Source: an uncultured Ilyobacter sp.
GTDB lineage: Bacteria; Fusobacteriota; Fusobacteriia; Fusobacteriales; Fusobacteriaceae
Assembly: GCF_963663625.1 (NCBI RefSeq)
Contig: NZ_OY760438.1
Span: 744,001 to 808,000 of the forward strand
Length of the DNA: 64,000 nt
Direction of reading: 5' to 3'
The position numbers were made by a program, and so were the translations under genes. Numbering within the stretch: position 1 is the stretch's first letter; every line of letters starts with the position of its first letter. This document shows, one piece after another, positions 1-8,419 of this stretch. Under the pieces are notes generated by a model. The model ran no database searches and was not told where the DNA came from. It saw only the letters and a list, made by a program, of their open reading frames with translations.

Positions 1-27
1 AAAAGGATAGAAATCTCTATCCTTTTT
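1..27 (+). terminator. Intrinsic terminator of an upstream gene
   Basis: A 10-bp inverted repeat (AAAAGGATAG / CTATCCTTTT) with a short loop and a trailing T run opens the window. It probably ends a gene that lies before position 1. Confidence 0.7.
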
Positions 28-101
28 AATTTTATACACTGTAAAATTAAACCTTTAATTGGATAATCTAAGGTTGGTTGTATTTGGAGGTAGAGATTTT
101 A

Positions 102-1256
102 ATGAAAGTAGTTATAGCAATAGACTCCTTTAAGGGAAGCCTTAGTTCATTAGAGCTTGGGCGGCTTATAGAAAGAGGAATAAAAAAAATATATAAAAAT
201 GCAGATGTAAAGAAAGTACCTATTGCAGACGGTGGAGAAGGGACTGTAGAAGCTCTTGTAGAGGGAACAAAGGGTAAATTTGTAAATATAAAAGTACACG
301 ACCCTCTAATGAGACTGATAGATGCCAGATATGGAATAATGGGAAATAATGTTGCTGTCATTGAGATGGCAGAGGCCTCTGGACTGCCACTCCTGCAACC
401 TGAGGAGAGAGATCTCAGAAAAGCCACAACATATGGTACCGGAGAACTTATCAAAGATGCTGTTGAAAAGGGATGCAGAGAGTTCATCATCGGTATAGGT
501 GGAAGTGCTACAAATGATGCAGGTCTTGGAATGATGCAGGCATTGGGGTATAAATTTTTGGATAAAGATGGAGAAGTTCTTGGATACGGTGGAGAGATAA
601 TGGGAAATATAGCTGAGATAGATTCTACCGGAGCCATAGAAGGTCTTGATAGATGCCAATTTTCTATAGCCTGTGATGTAGATAACCCTTTTTATGGTCC
701 TAGAGGGGCTGCTCATGTGTACAGCAGACAAAAGGGAGCCGATGATGAAATGGTGGAATACCTGGATTCATCTCTGAAAAAACTGGCATTGACTCTGAAG
801 GAGAAGACTGGAAAAGATGTAGAAAATATACCTGGAGCAGGTGCAGCAGGAGGTTTAGGAGGAGGTTTTGTGGCTTTCCTAGATGGTGAACTGAAGCCTG
901 GGATAGACATAATCCTTCAAGAGGTTAGTCTGGCTGAGAGTATAGAGGATGCAGACTTTGTAATAACTGGTGAAGGAAGGATAGACTTTCAGTCTGTTAT
1001 GGGCAAGGCTCCTATGGGTGTATCTAGACTCTCAAGGGATAAAGGAATTCCTGTAATAGCAATCGCAGGATGCATCGCAGATGATGCAGAAGCGATGCAT
1101 GACCATGGTTTAGATGCTTTCTTCTCCACTATAAATTACCCTGTTTCTCTTGAAGAGGCAATGAATAAAGAAAGGGCCAGTATTTTTGTAGAAAAAAATA
1201 TCGAAGAGATATTTAGGTTGATAAAAATCTGTGAAAAAAAGTATAAATTGAGATAA
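102..1256 (+). CDS. Glycerate kinase (GarK/GlxK family)
   Basis: ATP-dependent cytoplasmic kinase phosphorylating D-glycerate to 2- or 3-phosphoglycerate; sequence alone does not settle which. The 384-aa protein has the family landmarks: IDSFKGSLSS at the N-terminus, ADGGEGT near residues 42-48, a GIGGSATNDAG segment, the glycine-rich GAGAAGGLGGG stretch and the C-terminal TGEGRID..GKAP block. I start at ATG 102, 11 nt after a GGAGG (86-90); an in-frame TTG at 78 lies upstream of that ribosome site and is unlikely. The EIIA(Glc) gene follows after 27 nt, so the two are probably co-transcribed. Length and motif order are normal, and nothing looks broken. Confidence 0.93.
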   Translation: MKVVIAIDSFKGSLSSLELGRLIERGIKKIYKNADVKKVPIADGGEGTVEALVEGTKGKFVNIKVHDPLMRLIDARYGIMGNNVAVIEMAEASGLPLLQPEERDLRKATTYGTGELIKDAVEKGCREFIIGIGGSATNDAGLGMMQALGYKFLDKDGEVLGYGGEIMGNIAEIDSTGAIEGLDRCQFSIACDVDNPFYGPRGAAHVYSRQKGADDEMVEYLDSSLKKLALTLKEKTGKDVENIPGAGAAGGLGGGFVAFLDGELKPGIDIILQEVSLAESIEDADFVITGEGRIDFQSVMGKAPMGVSRLSRDKGIPVIAIAGCIADDAEAMHDHGLDAFFSTINYPVSLEEAMNKERASIFVEKNIEEIFRLIKICEKKYKLR

Positions 1257-1283
1257 AATAATTTGATTTTTTAGGAGGTTAGT

Positions 1284-1787
1284 ATGGGATTATTTAATTT
1301 TTTTAAAAAGGAAAAAACAATTGAAGATAGATGGTTTAATATTTATTCACCATTAAATGGGAAAGTAATAAATCTTTCTGAAGTTCCAGATGAAGCTTTT
1401 TCTAGCAAAATGATAGGAGATGGATGTGCAATAGAACCATTTGAAGGGTCAATATTTTCACCAGTTGCAGCAGAAATAAATATTTTTGAAACTAATCATG
1501 CCGTTAGTTTTGAAATGGAAAATGAGATTGAAATGATAGTCCATTTTGGAATAGATACAGTTAAGCTTAATGGAAATGGATTTAAAAGGGTTGCTGAATC
1601 AGGATCAAAAGTGAAAATAGGAGAAGAGCTTGTTAAGTATGATATTGACTTTATGAAAGAAAATGCTAAGTCTATAAGAACTCCTATTATTATAAATAAC
1701 ATGGACTTGGTCGAAGAATTGAAGATTATGGCCACCGGAGATGTCAAAGCTGGAGATTTGCTGATGAGAGTCAAAATAAAAGAATAG
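1284..1787 (+). CDS. crr: PTS glucose-type EIIA phosphocarrier protein (EIIA-Glc)
   Basis: Soluble phosphocarrier that accepts phosphate from HPr and passes it to an EIIB domain; in many bacteria it also regulates carbon use. The 167-aa protein matches the whole single-domain family. TNHAV carries the conserved His72 and IVHFGIDTV the phospho-accepting His87. An AGGAGG stands in front of the ATG. It is a free-standing EIIA rather than the tail of a sugar permease, so it must serve an EIIBC encoded elsewhere. Its position behind glycerate kinase suggests shared expression, and a terminator follows at about 1815-1862. Confidence 0.93.
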   Translation: MGLFNFFKKEKTIEDRWFNIYSPLNGKVINLSEVPDEAFSSKMIGDGCAIEPFEGSIFSPVAAEINIFETNHAVSFEMENEIEMIVHFGIDTVKLNGNGFKRVAESGSKVKIGEELVKYDIDFMKENAKSIRTPIIINNMDLVEELKIMATGDVKAGDLLMRVKIKE

Positions 1788-1814
1788 ATATAACAGATTT
1801 TTTTATCAAGTGTG

Positions 1815-1862
1815 AATAGATCTTCTAAGTCACTACGGAGCTCCAGTCGGATCTATTTTTTG
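1815..1862 (+). terminator. Terminator after crr
   Basis: AATAGATC (1815-1822) pairs with GATCTATT (1850-1857), with internal structure around the GGAGCTCC palindrome, followed by a T run. It closes the glycerate kinase-crr operon. Confidence 0.7.
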
Positions 1863-1969
1863 TATCCAAAAAAAATAACAAAATTGGAATATAATACCCA
1901 GAATATTTTTAATACCTATATTAACCCAAGTTGCCACTTCATATTTAAGTAGTCTTTATTCATACCCCC

Positions 1970-2160
1970 TTGTAATTTTCTCTAAAAAATTTTTATAATA
2001 CAATTATATTTCTCTAGAGAATATTATGAAAGAGCAAGTGCAAAATATCAGTCACATAAAATAAAAAAGACCACAAAAACTTTTCCACAACCACCACCCC
2101 TATAGTGAACTTTAAAAATAAAAGAAATCCGGACTTATAAGTCCGGATTTCTTTTATTTT
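1970..2160 (+). ncRNA. Candidate small RNA with its own promoter and terminator
   Basis: A promoter-like pair (TTGTAA at 1970-1975, 18 nt, TATAAT at 1994-1999) points into a gene-free stretch. Transcription from about 2006 would run roughly 150 nt to the strong hairpin at 2115-2160. The interior has no credible ORF; it has a TCTCTAGAGA palindrome and a C-rich patch (CCACCACCCC, about 2091-2100) that could pair with G-rich Shine-Dalgarno sites. The rest of the 1788-2153 gap shows nothing else. This is inferred from signals only; the hairpin also terminates pyc on the other strand. Confidence 0.35.
2115..2160. terminator. Perfect 20-bp hairpin terminator (pyc, minus; usable on plus)
   Basis: Arms 2115-2134 and 2141-2160 are perfectly complementary around a 6-nt loop, with A/T runs at both ends. 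It overlaps the stop codon of pyc on the minus strand and can work in both directions. Confidence 0.9.
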
Positions 2161-5100
2161 GACATCTTCATAAGGAGTTGACCAGCTTTTACACTTTCTC
2201 CCTCTTTCACCATCAATTTTTCAACAGTCCCTTCACATTTTGCCGTTATATTTGTCTCCATTTTCATGGCTTCTATTATAACAACAACTTGGTTTTCTGT
2301 TATTTTATCCCCCTCTTTTACCAAAACTTTTGTAACTGTTCCAGGTATACTCGCCCCTATATGTTTTTCATTTTTAGGATCAGCCATTCTAGCTTCAGAG
2401 CTTTCATCTGAAACTACTCGCTGAGATTTGTCCTTCACCCTTACCTCCGTTCTATTTCCATTTAGTTCAAAAGTAACAGTTCTGTAACCTTCCGAATCTA
2501 TTTTCGAAAGCTGAAGCAAGGTTATTACCAGTGCCTCTCCTTCTCCAACCTTGACCTCGCAAGTTTCGCCCTCTGCAAGACCGTGGAAATATATATCACT
2601 GCCTATAGAGCTAAAGTCTCCATATTCTTTTAGATACTCCAAGTATGCTTCAAAAACATCAGGATAAAGTGCATAACTTATTGCATCTTCCATAGTTGCA
2701 TCTATTCCATGTTTAGCACTTAGATTCTTCATGATAGCCTCAAAGTCTTCAGGAGGCAGAAGCTCACCAGGTCTGCACGTAATAGCCTTTTCACCTTTTA
2801 GGACAATCTTCTGAATCTCCTCAGGGAATCCTCCGTCAGGCTGCCCCATCATACCTTTAAAATAAGCCACTACCGAATCTGGGAATGCCATATCTTTACC
2901 CTTTTCAAGGAAATTCTCAGGAGTCAGATCGTTCTTGACCATGAATATACCCAGGTCTCCCACCATCTTTGAAGATGGAGTTACCTTTACTATATCTCCT
3001 AGCATAACATTTACTTTTCCGTACATCTCTTTTATTTCATTAAATCTGTGCCCTAGTCCAAAACTCTCTACCTGAGGTTTTAGATTTGAATACTGTCCTC
3101 CTGGTATCTCATACTTATATATCTCTGTAGAACCTGACTTAAGACCAGATTCAAACTGAGCATATACAGGTCTTACCGCATTCCAGTAGTCAGAAATCTG
3201 CTGAACATCATCAAGGTTTATTCCAGTATCTCTGTCTGTATTCTCAAGGGCTGCAACTATTGAGTTTAGAGATGGCTGACTTGTCAATCCTGACATTGCA
3301 TCAAAGGCAGTGTCAATTATATCCACACCAGCTTCTGCAGCCATTAGACAGGTTGCCACTCCATTCCCTGTTGTATCATGAGTATGCAGGTGGATAGGTA
3401 TTGAGATATTTTCTTTCAGAGCCTTTACAAGTTTGAATGCTGCATAAGGTTTCAAAAGAGCCGACATATCTTTTATCCCCAAAATATGTGCCCCTGTCTT
3501 TTCTATCTCCTTTGCCTTGTCTATATAATACTGAAGGTTGTATTTGCTTTTTTTACTGTCTAATATATCCCCAGTATAGCATATACATGCCTCGGCAATC
3601 TTTCCGTTTTTTATTACCTCTTGTATAGATAGCTCCATACCCTTTACCCAGTTCAGAGAGTCAAAAATTCTGAAAAGATCAACTCCGTTATCTGAAGCCT
3701 GCTTTATAAACTCCTGAATTACATTATCAGGGTAGTTCTTATAACCTACAGCATTAGAACCTCTGATAAGCATTTGAAGAAGTACATTAGGGACTCTTTT
3801 TCTTATTTCTCTCAGTCTTTCCCAAGGAGATTCTTTTAAGAACCTGTAGGAAACGTCAAACGTAGCTCCTCCCCAGCATCCTATAGAGAAAAGATCCTTA
3901 GCCAAGATTGATGTATCTTTTGCTATTTTCGTCATATCTGTTGTTCTCACACGTGTAGCCATAAGAGATTGATGTGCGTCTCTCATGGTTGTATCTGTTA
4001 GAAGGAGTTTATTCTGGGCTTTTATCCACTCTACTACCCCCTCAGGACCTTTCTCATCTAGAATCTGCTTAGTTCCATACAAGTTGTCTGGTTTTTTAGC
4101 TCCTGGAATTACAGGGACATCAAAATCTTTTTCTGCACCATGAGTTTCATTGACTACCTTTTCAGCTATAAACTTTACAACATTTCCTTCAAAATCGTGC
4201 CTTACTGAGCTTTCAAATAATTCACTGTGTTTCTCTATGAAACTTGTATTGCACTCTCCCTTTGCAAATACAGGATGGTTCAGAACATTTATCAAGAAAG
4301 CAACGTTAGTTTTTACTCCTGTGACTTTAGTCTCTTTTATGGAACGGAGTGCCTTTCTTCTAGCATCCTCAAAAGTTCTTCCGTAAGATATTACTTTTAC
4401 TAAAAGACTATCATAATATGGACTTATTACCGCTCCTGAGTATCCGTTTCCTCCGTCAAGACGTATTCCGAAACCGGAACTTGTTCTATACACATCTATT
4501 TTTCCTGTGTCCGGTGCAAAGTTGTTTACGGGATCTTCTGTGGTAATTCTACACTGGATGGAATAACCTTTCGCCTCTATACTCGCTTGAGACGGTATTC
4601 CTATCTCCTTAGAATCTAAGCTGTACCCCTCTGCCACCAGTATCTGAGTCTGGACAATATCTATCCCAGTTACCATTTCACTTATGGTATGCTCCACCTG
4701 TACTCTAGGATTCATCTCTATGAAGTAATGATTTTCGTCCTTATCTACTAAAAATTCAAGAGTACCTGCATTTCTGTAATTAACAGACTTTGCTATTTTA
4801 ATTGCATCCTCGCATATGATTTTTCTTTTTTCATCTGAAAGAGTCAGAGCAGGCGTTATCTCTACAACTTTTTGATGTCTTCTTTGCACAGAACAGTCTC
4901 TTTCATAAAGATGTACGATGTTTCCATATTTATCTCCTAGTATCTGAACCTCTATATGCTTCGGCTCCTCTACATATTTTTCCACAAATATATCATCTAT
5001 TCCAAAAGCCTTCATAGCTTCATTTTTAGCACTTCTATAGGCATCAATGAGTTCAGAATGACTTCTCACTATACGCATTCCACGACCGCCTCCACCAGCA

Positions 5101-5591
5101 GCTGCTTTAAGCATTATAGGATAACCGCAGGTTTCTGAGAAAGAGAGCAGATCCTCTTCAGACTTTATAGGCTTATCTACCCCTGGGATAGTTGGAACCC
5201 CTACTCTGGACGCTACTATTTTGGATTTTATCTTGTCCCCTAGACTCTCCATCATCTCAGCTGTGGGACCTATGAACTCTATCCCTGCTTCCTCACATTT
5301 TCTTGCAAATTCTGGATTCTCAGAAAGAAAACCATATCCCGGGTGTATTGCATCCACTCCCTTTTTTTTGGCTAATCTGATTATTTCATCGATGGACAGG
5401 TAAGCATCAATAGGGCCCTTATTTTTTCCTATCATATAAGCCTCATCGGCCTTCATTCTAAAGAGAGCAGTTTTATCCTCTTCAGAGTAAATAGCTACGG
5501 CTCTTATACCTAGTTCCTTACATGCCCTTATTATTCTTATTGCAATTTCACCCCTGTTTGCAATCAATACCCTTTTAAACTTTTTAGACAT
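2154..5591 (-). CDS. pyc: Pyruvate carboxylase
   Basis: Biotin-dependent carboxylation of pyruvate to oxaloacetate with ATP and bicarbonate; this feeds the dicarboxylate branch and aspartate pool. The protein is 1145 aa, the normal full length for the single-chain enzyme. Domains in order: biotin carboxylase (RVLIANRGEIAIRI at the start, glycine-rich AAAGGGGRGM ATP loop near 160), carboxyltransferase (TDTTMRDAHQSL near 535), the conserved PYC/OADA region, and a C-terminal biotinyl domain with EAMKMET (biotinyl Lys about 1110). The start is ATG 5591 behind AAGGGGG; a slightly longer reading frame begins upstream of that site and is rejected. A long leader with a promoter at 5913-5941 precedes it. 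Confidence 0.96.
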   Translation of the reverse strand: MSKKFKRVLIANRGEIAIRIIRACKELGIRAVAIYSEEDKTALFRMKADEAYMIGKNKGPIDAYLSIDEIIRLAKKKGVDAIHPGYGFLSENPEFARKCEEAGIEFIGPTAEMMESLGDKIKSKIVASRVGVPTIPGVDKPIKSEEDLLSFSETCGYPIMLKAAAGGGGRGMRIVRSHSELIDAYRSAKNEAMKAFGIDDIFVEKYVEEPKHIEVQILGDKYGNIVHLYERDCSVQRRHQKVVEITPALTLSDEKRKIICEDAIKIAKSVNYRNAGTLEFLVDKDENHYFIEMNPRVQVEHTISEMVTGIDIVQTQILVAEGYSLDSKEIGIPSQASIEAKGYSIQCRITTEDPVNNFAPDTGKIDVYRTSSGFGIRLDGGNGYSGAVISPYYDSLLVKVISYGRTFEDARRKALRSIKETKVTGVKTNVAFLINVLNHPVFAKGECNTSFIEKHSELFESSVRHDFEGNVVKFIAEKVVNETHGAEKDFDVPVIPGAKKPDNLYGTKQILDEKGPEGVVEWIKAQNKLLLTDTTMRDAHQSLMATRVRTTDMTKIAKDTSILAKDLFSIGCWGGATFDVSYRFLKESPWERLREIRKRVPNVLLQMLIRGSNAVGYKNYPDNVIQEFIKQASDNGVDLFRIFDSLNWVKGMELSIQEVIKNGKIAEACICYTGDILDSKKSKYNLQYYIDKAKEIEKTGAHILGIKDMSALLKPYAAFKLVKALKENISIPIHLHTHDTTGNGVATCLMAAEAGVDIIDTAFDAMSGLTSQPSLNSIVAALENTDRDTGINLDDVQQISDYWNAVRPVYAQFESGLKSGSTEIYKYEIPGGQYSNLKPQVESFGLGHRFNEIKEMYGKVNVMLGDIVKVTPSSKMVGDLGIFMVKNDLTPENFLEKGKDMAFPDSVVAYFKGMMGQPDGGFPEEIQKIVLKGEKAITCRPGELLPPEDFEAIMKNLSAKHGIDATMEDAISYALYPDVFEAYLEYLKEYGDFSSIGSDIYFHGLAEGETCEVKVGEGEALVITLLQLSKIDSEGYRTVTFELNGNRTEVRVKDKSQRVVSDESSEARMADPKNEKHIGASIPGTVTKVLVKEGDKITENQVVVIIEAMKMETNITAKCEGTVEKLMVKEGESVKAGQLLMKMSK

Positions 5592-5912
5592 ATTATCCCC
5601 CTTATATATCAAATATTTAAATCTTTTTGGTTTTCACCTGTTGATGTTAATTTACTTCTAAAAATATAACTCACCTTTAAAGAATTATAAATTTATAAAA
5701 AAATACAGGAATTTAAAATCACAGCTTAAAAATTTAATAAGCCAAATGATTTTAAACCCCTGTAAAACACATATACTACTACCAGCCATGCATAGCACGA
5801 AAGGATTCATATAAATATATTTAAAGTTCTCTAAAAAATAGTTATTCTGTTATCAATCTTGATTTTTTAAATAATGCCGGCTTTCACCAATTCCAGCTCG
5901 CTTGTTAAAATA
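5592..5912 (-). promoter_or_regulatory. Long pyc 5' leader with a possible structured element
   Basis: About 315 nt separate the predicted transcription start from pyc. The first part holds a hairpin (GCTGG at 5893-5897 with CCGGC at 5876-5880) enclosing ATTGGTGAAAG, which resembles the stem I apical region of T-box leaders. However, I see no GGGTGG-type T-box motif and no terminator before pyc. A 42-codon ORF (ATG near 5781) lacks a ribosome site. The leader could be a decayed regulatory RNA or a plain UTR. Confidence 0.3.
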
Positions 5913-5941
5913 AATTTACAGGAATTTAAGCTATTTGTCAA
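5913..5941 (-). promoter_or_regulatory. Sigma-70-type promoter for pyc
   Basis: On the minus strand TTGACA (5936-5941), a 17-nt spacer and TAAATT (5913-5918) form a near-consensus promoter directed at pyc. The remaining upstream gap, 5942-6190, shows no other recognisable element. Confidence 0.6.
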
Positions 5942-6191
5942 GACATATTTTGTTTAAAGATGCCTAAACATCTAAATTTTATTGGATATTTAAAGGTTAT
6001 TTAAGAGATTTTTCATTTATCTTTGAATCTTCCTGGAGATCACTTTAATGGCAGTAAAAAAATTATTTTTAAGATTTGGATTTTTAAGCCACTTACCTCT
6101 CTTTGTCTTATCTCTAGACATCTGTTCAACTCTTTATTCATTTCTCATATTAGTGTTTATTCATGACTTTTTTTATTTTTCATGACTTTTA

Positions 6192-6218
6192 AAACAATAA
6201 AAGGGGGCCTATCCCCCT
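6192..6218 (-). terminator. Terminator after aminotransferase
   Basis: On the minus strand AGGGGG and CCCCCT pair around a 5-nt loop and are followed by TTTTATTGTTTT. Confidence 0.75.
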
Positions 6219-6228
6219 AATATACCAT

Positions 6229-7488
6229 CTATATTTTAATTTTTTTCAATTCATCCATTGTTTCTTTTATTGTAAATGCAAGACCTTTTACTTTTTTCTG
6301 TGTAAGGCCGCATAGGGCTATTCTTATCCCACCACCGACAGCTACAGTAAAAATATTTTTTCTTTTGAGAGCTTCTTGGAGGTCTAGAGTATCCTCTTTA
6401 TTGAGTCTGACAGTTACAAAAAATCCCTCTTTATACGGGTATATTGGCAGACCGCATTCTCTCGCCTCAGATATAAATACATTTCCTCTTGCAGCCAGCA
6501 TATCTACAAATTCTGCTCTCTCTTCATTTGATTTTTTAAGAAGCTCAGCATCATTCATTATGTCAGAAAATATTTCCATTCCACCGTTAGGAATGTTTGA
6601 CCATCTTGATCTACATGAAAACTCCGTTATTTTTTTAAACTCCTCTACAGTTTCCTCTTTTTTTGCAAGAGCTATCTGCGCTCCGACTCTGAATCCGTAG
6701 CTTGTAAAACTTTTTGACATTGAAAAAGCTATTATTATCATAACATTGTCAGATATATTGTTAAATACATTCATATACTTTCTAGATTCTTCTAGACCCT
6801 TAAATGAAAAATCCATGTAAGCTATATCATTTATGAGTATAACAGGACCTTTTTCAGCTATATTGTTAAGCCCCTCTATAACTTCCTTCCATTCTACATC
6901 ACTCATTGTATAACCAGTAGGATTATGGCACGGATCATTGATTATCGCCACAACTTTACCGTGTTTATCCACGGCTTCTCTGCATTTGTCCAAGAAAGAT
7001 TTTACATTAAAAGTGTCATTTTCGTTGAAAAGTTCATACTCTACAGCCTCTAGTGAGTATTCTCTAGCCATTATTTTATAAGATCCCCAGGCTATGTCTG
7101 GAAAGACAATTGCCTGTCCTGCATCTAAATGATTCCACATTGTATTACTAAGCGCTCCTGTTCCACCTGCAGTGGCAACACTTCTCACATAAAAGTCTTT
7201 TTTTACATCATCTAAAACCCAATTTTCAACGGCATCCAAATACTTTTTATTTCCTATAATAGCTTCTGAATATTTAGCTTTTTTTAGAGAATCAAGCTCA
7301 TTGTATTTTTCAAAGAAAGTTGCCAGAGTCCCCAACTCCTCATTTTCAGTAAAAAATACACCTAAAGTTGAATCGATGACCTTGTCCCCTCCTATTTCTG
7401 CCTTCTTTTCTCTTGCCTCTTTTGCGACTCCGAAAACCCCGTCTGACAGATATTTTCCCTGGGAATGTTTTGATGTAAATTGACTCAT
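6229..7488 (-). CDS. Class I/II pyridoxal-phosphate aminotransferase
   Basis: A fold-type I PLP enzyme that moves an amino group between an amino acid and a 2-oxo acid; aspartate or aromatic amino acids are plausible substrates, but specificity cannot be read. In the 419-aa protein NDPCHNPTGY (184-193) is the classic aminotransferase motif, NDIAY (220-224) holds the PLP-ring Asp, SMSKS supplies the Schiff-base Lys259 with Arg267 behind it, and GGGIRIALCG carries a candidate substrate-binding Arg. AAGGGGGAG precedes the ATG. It is monocistronic, with its own terminator; a TTGACA lies upstream (7589-7594) but without a convincing -10 at the right spacing. Confidence 0.88.
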   Translation of the reverse strand: MSQFTSKHSQGKYLSDGVFGVAKEAREKKAEIGGDKVIDSTLGVFFTENEELGTLATFFEKYNELDSLKKAKYSEAIIGNKKYLDAVENWVLDDVKKDFYVRSVATAGGTGALSNTMWNHLDAGQAIVFPDIAWGSYKIMAREYSLEAVEYELFNENDTFNVKSFLDKCREAVDKHGKVVAIINDPCHNPTGYTMSDVEWKEVIEGLNNIAEKGPVILINDIAYMDFSFKGLEESRKYMNVFNNISDNVMIIIAFSMSKSFTSYGFRVGAQIALAKKEETVEEFKKITEFSCRSRWSNIPNGGMEIFSDIMNDAELLKKSNEERAEFVDMLAARGNVFISEARECGLPIYPYKEGFFVTVRLNKEDTLDLQEALKRKNIFTVAVGGGIRIALCGLTQKKVKGLAFTIKETMDELKKIKI

Positions 7489-7938
7489 ATTTTCTCCCCC
7501 TTATTCAAAATATATGAATTAAATAATAGTAAAATAACTTAAACACTTATTTTAAATTTGTATATAAACTACTTCATTAGCTCCGATTTGTCAAGCATTA
7601 TAAAAAAAACATCCATAATTTTATCAATTGTTTCACTTTTCATTTACAAGAAAAACATCAACTAAATTTTACACTATTTTGAATAAAAAAACTTGTTCTT
7701 CCTTCAAATTCCAAAAAAATCATGAATATTTTCATATATTAAAAAATCTTATTGGTTCATTAAAGCCGCTTCTTAAAACAATTCCAGATAAATTACTGAA
7801 TTTATTTGGATATAGAGTCAAAAGATTTCATCACAAATGAAAATCAATAAAAGACAAAAAATTAACACGAATAATAACAAAACCTTTTAGAACGATAAAC
7901 TAAGGAATAACTATACGCATGCTTTCTATTTAGATTGA
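7489..7938. other. AT-rich intergenic region, no gene recognised
   Basis: About 450 nt with no ORF I trust. A 70-codon frame at 7628-7840 on the plus strand has no ribosome site and low-complexity, AT-driven composition. The segment lies between the aminotransferase promoter region and the tnpB-like relic. Confidence 0.4.
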
Positions 7939-8034
7939 TATTATTTGTCTTTTGAAGTTTCAAGTCGCAGGGCTTATACAGGAAAAAACCTGCACTCAGC
8001 CGTCCTACAGAATAAGTTAAGGGAGTTCAAGTAG
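7939..8034 (+). pseudogene. Relic of an IS200/IS605-type tnpB 3' end
   Basis: A 31-codon open stretch reads ..SRRAYTGKNLHSAVLQ.. and ends at TAG 8032-8034. It resembles the variable tail of TnpB (OrfB) proteins, but the body of the gene is missing: a stop lies just upstream at about 7936. No tnpA or intact tnpB is nearby. The segment is visibly richer in G and C than its flanks. The assignment rests on resemblance of a short tail and on the structured 3' flank, so it is tentative. Confidence 0.4.
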
Positions 8035-8130
8035 TGGTAGTGATATGAAACACCTTATCCAATAGATAAGCAGGAAACCGAGGACTGTAGCTTACAAAGT
8101 CGATAAAAAGAAATATCTACCTAGTTAGAC
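7960..8130 (+). ncRNA. Structured segment resembling an IS605 omega-RNA scaffold
   Basis: Hairpins CAGG/CCTG (about 7979-7992) and CTTATC/GATAAG (8054-8059 with 8065-8070) lie across and just behind the tnpB-like tail, the place where TnpB guide RNAs are encoded. CCTAGTTAGA (8120-8129) recurs inverted as TCTAACTAGG near 8236-8245. It is probably a degenerate element end and could be inactive. Confidence 0.3.
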
Positions 8131-8367
8131 ATTTGAAAATTCTTGAACTTTTGTTTACTTTTCTCTTGAAAAAAAAGTAACGAATCCTTATAAATTAATT
8201 AGTTAACTCTAAATTTACAAATAATAAAAATAAATTTATCTAACTAGGACTCATTTTTTTTATCATAAAAATTTTTATTTTATAAAATTCATAATGTAAA
8301 AAGATTAAAAAAAGAAATCTGTATTTTTTTAATTTGAAAAAAGTAATTCACAATTCCTTGTTTGAAT

Positions 8368-8396
8368 TTGATATTAATCGAATTATGTGTTATAAT
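8368..8396 (+). promoter_or_regulatory. Extended -10 promoter for ablA-ablB
   Basis: TTGATA (8368-8373), 17 nt, TATAAT (8391-8396), with TG one base before the -10. The predicted start, near 8403, lies at the GGGGG ribosome site, so the 5' UTR would be only about 17 nt. Confidence 0.75.
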
Positions 8397-8419
8397 AACT
8401 CTGGGGGTGTTAAATTTTT

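Noticed and set aside
7628..7840. 70-codon plus-strand ORF in the gap before ablA
   Set aside because: No ribosome site, low-complexity AT-driven codons, no recognisable motif.
7960..8130. Lysine riboswitch upstream of lysine aminomutase
   Set aside because: The context is tempting, but the conserved L-box core motifs are absent and a strong promoter lies between this segment and the gene.
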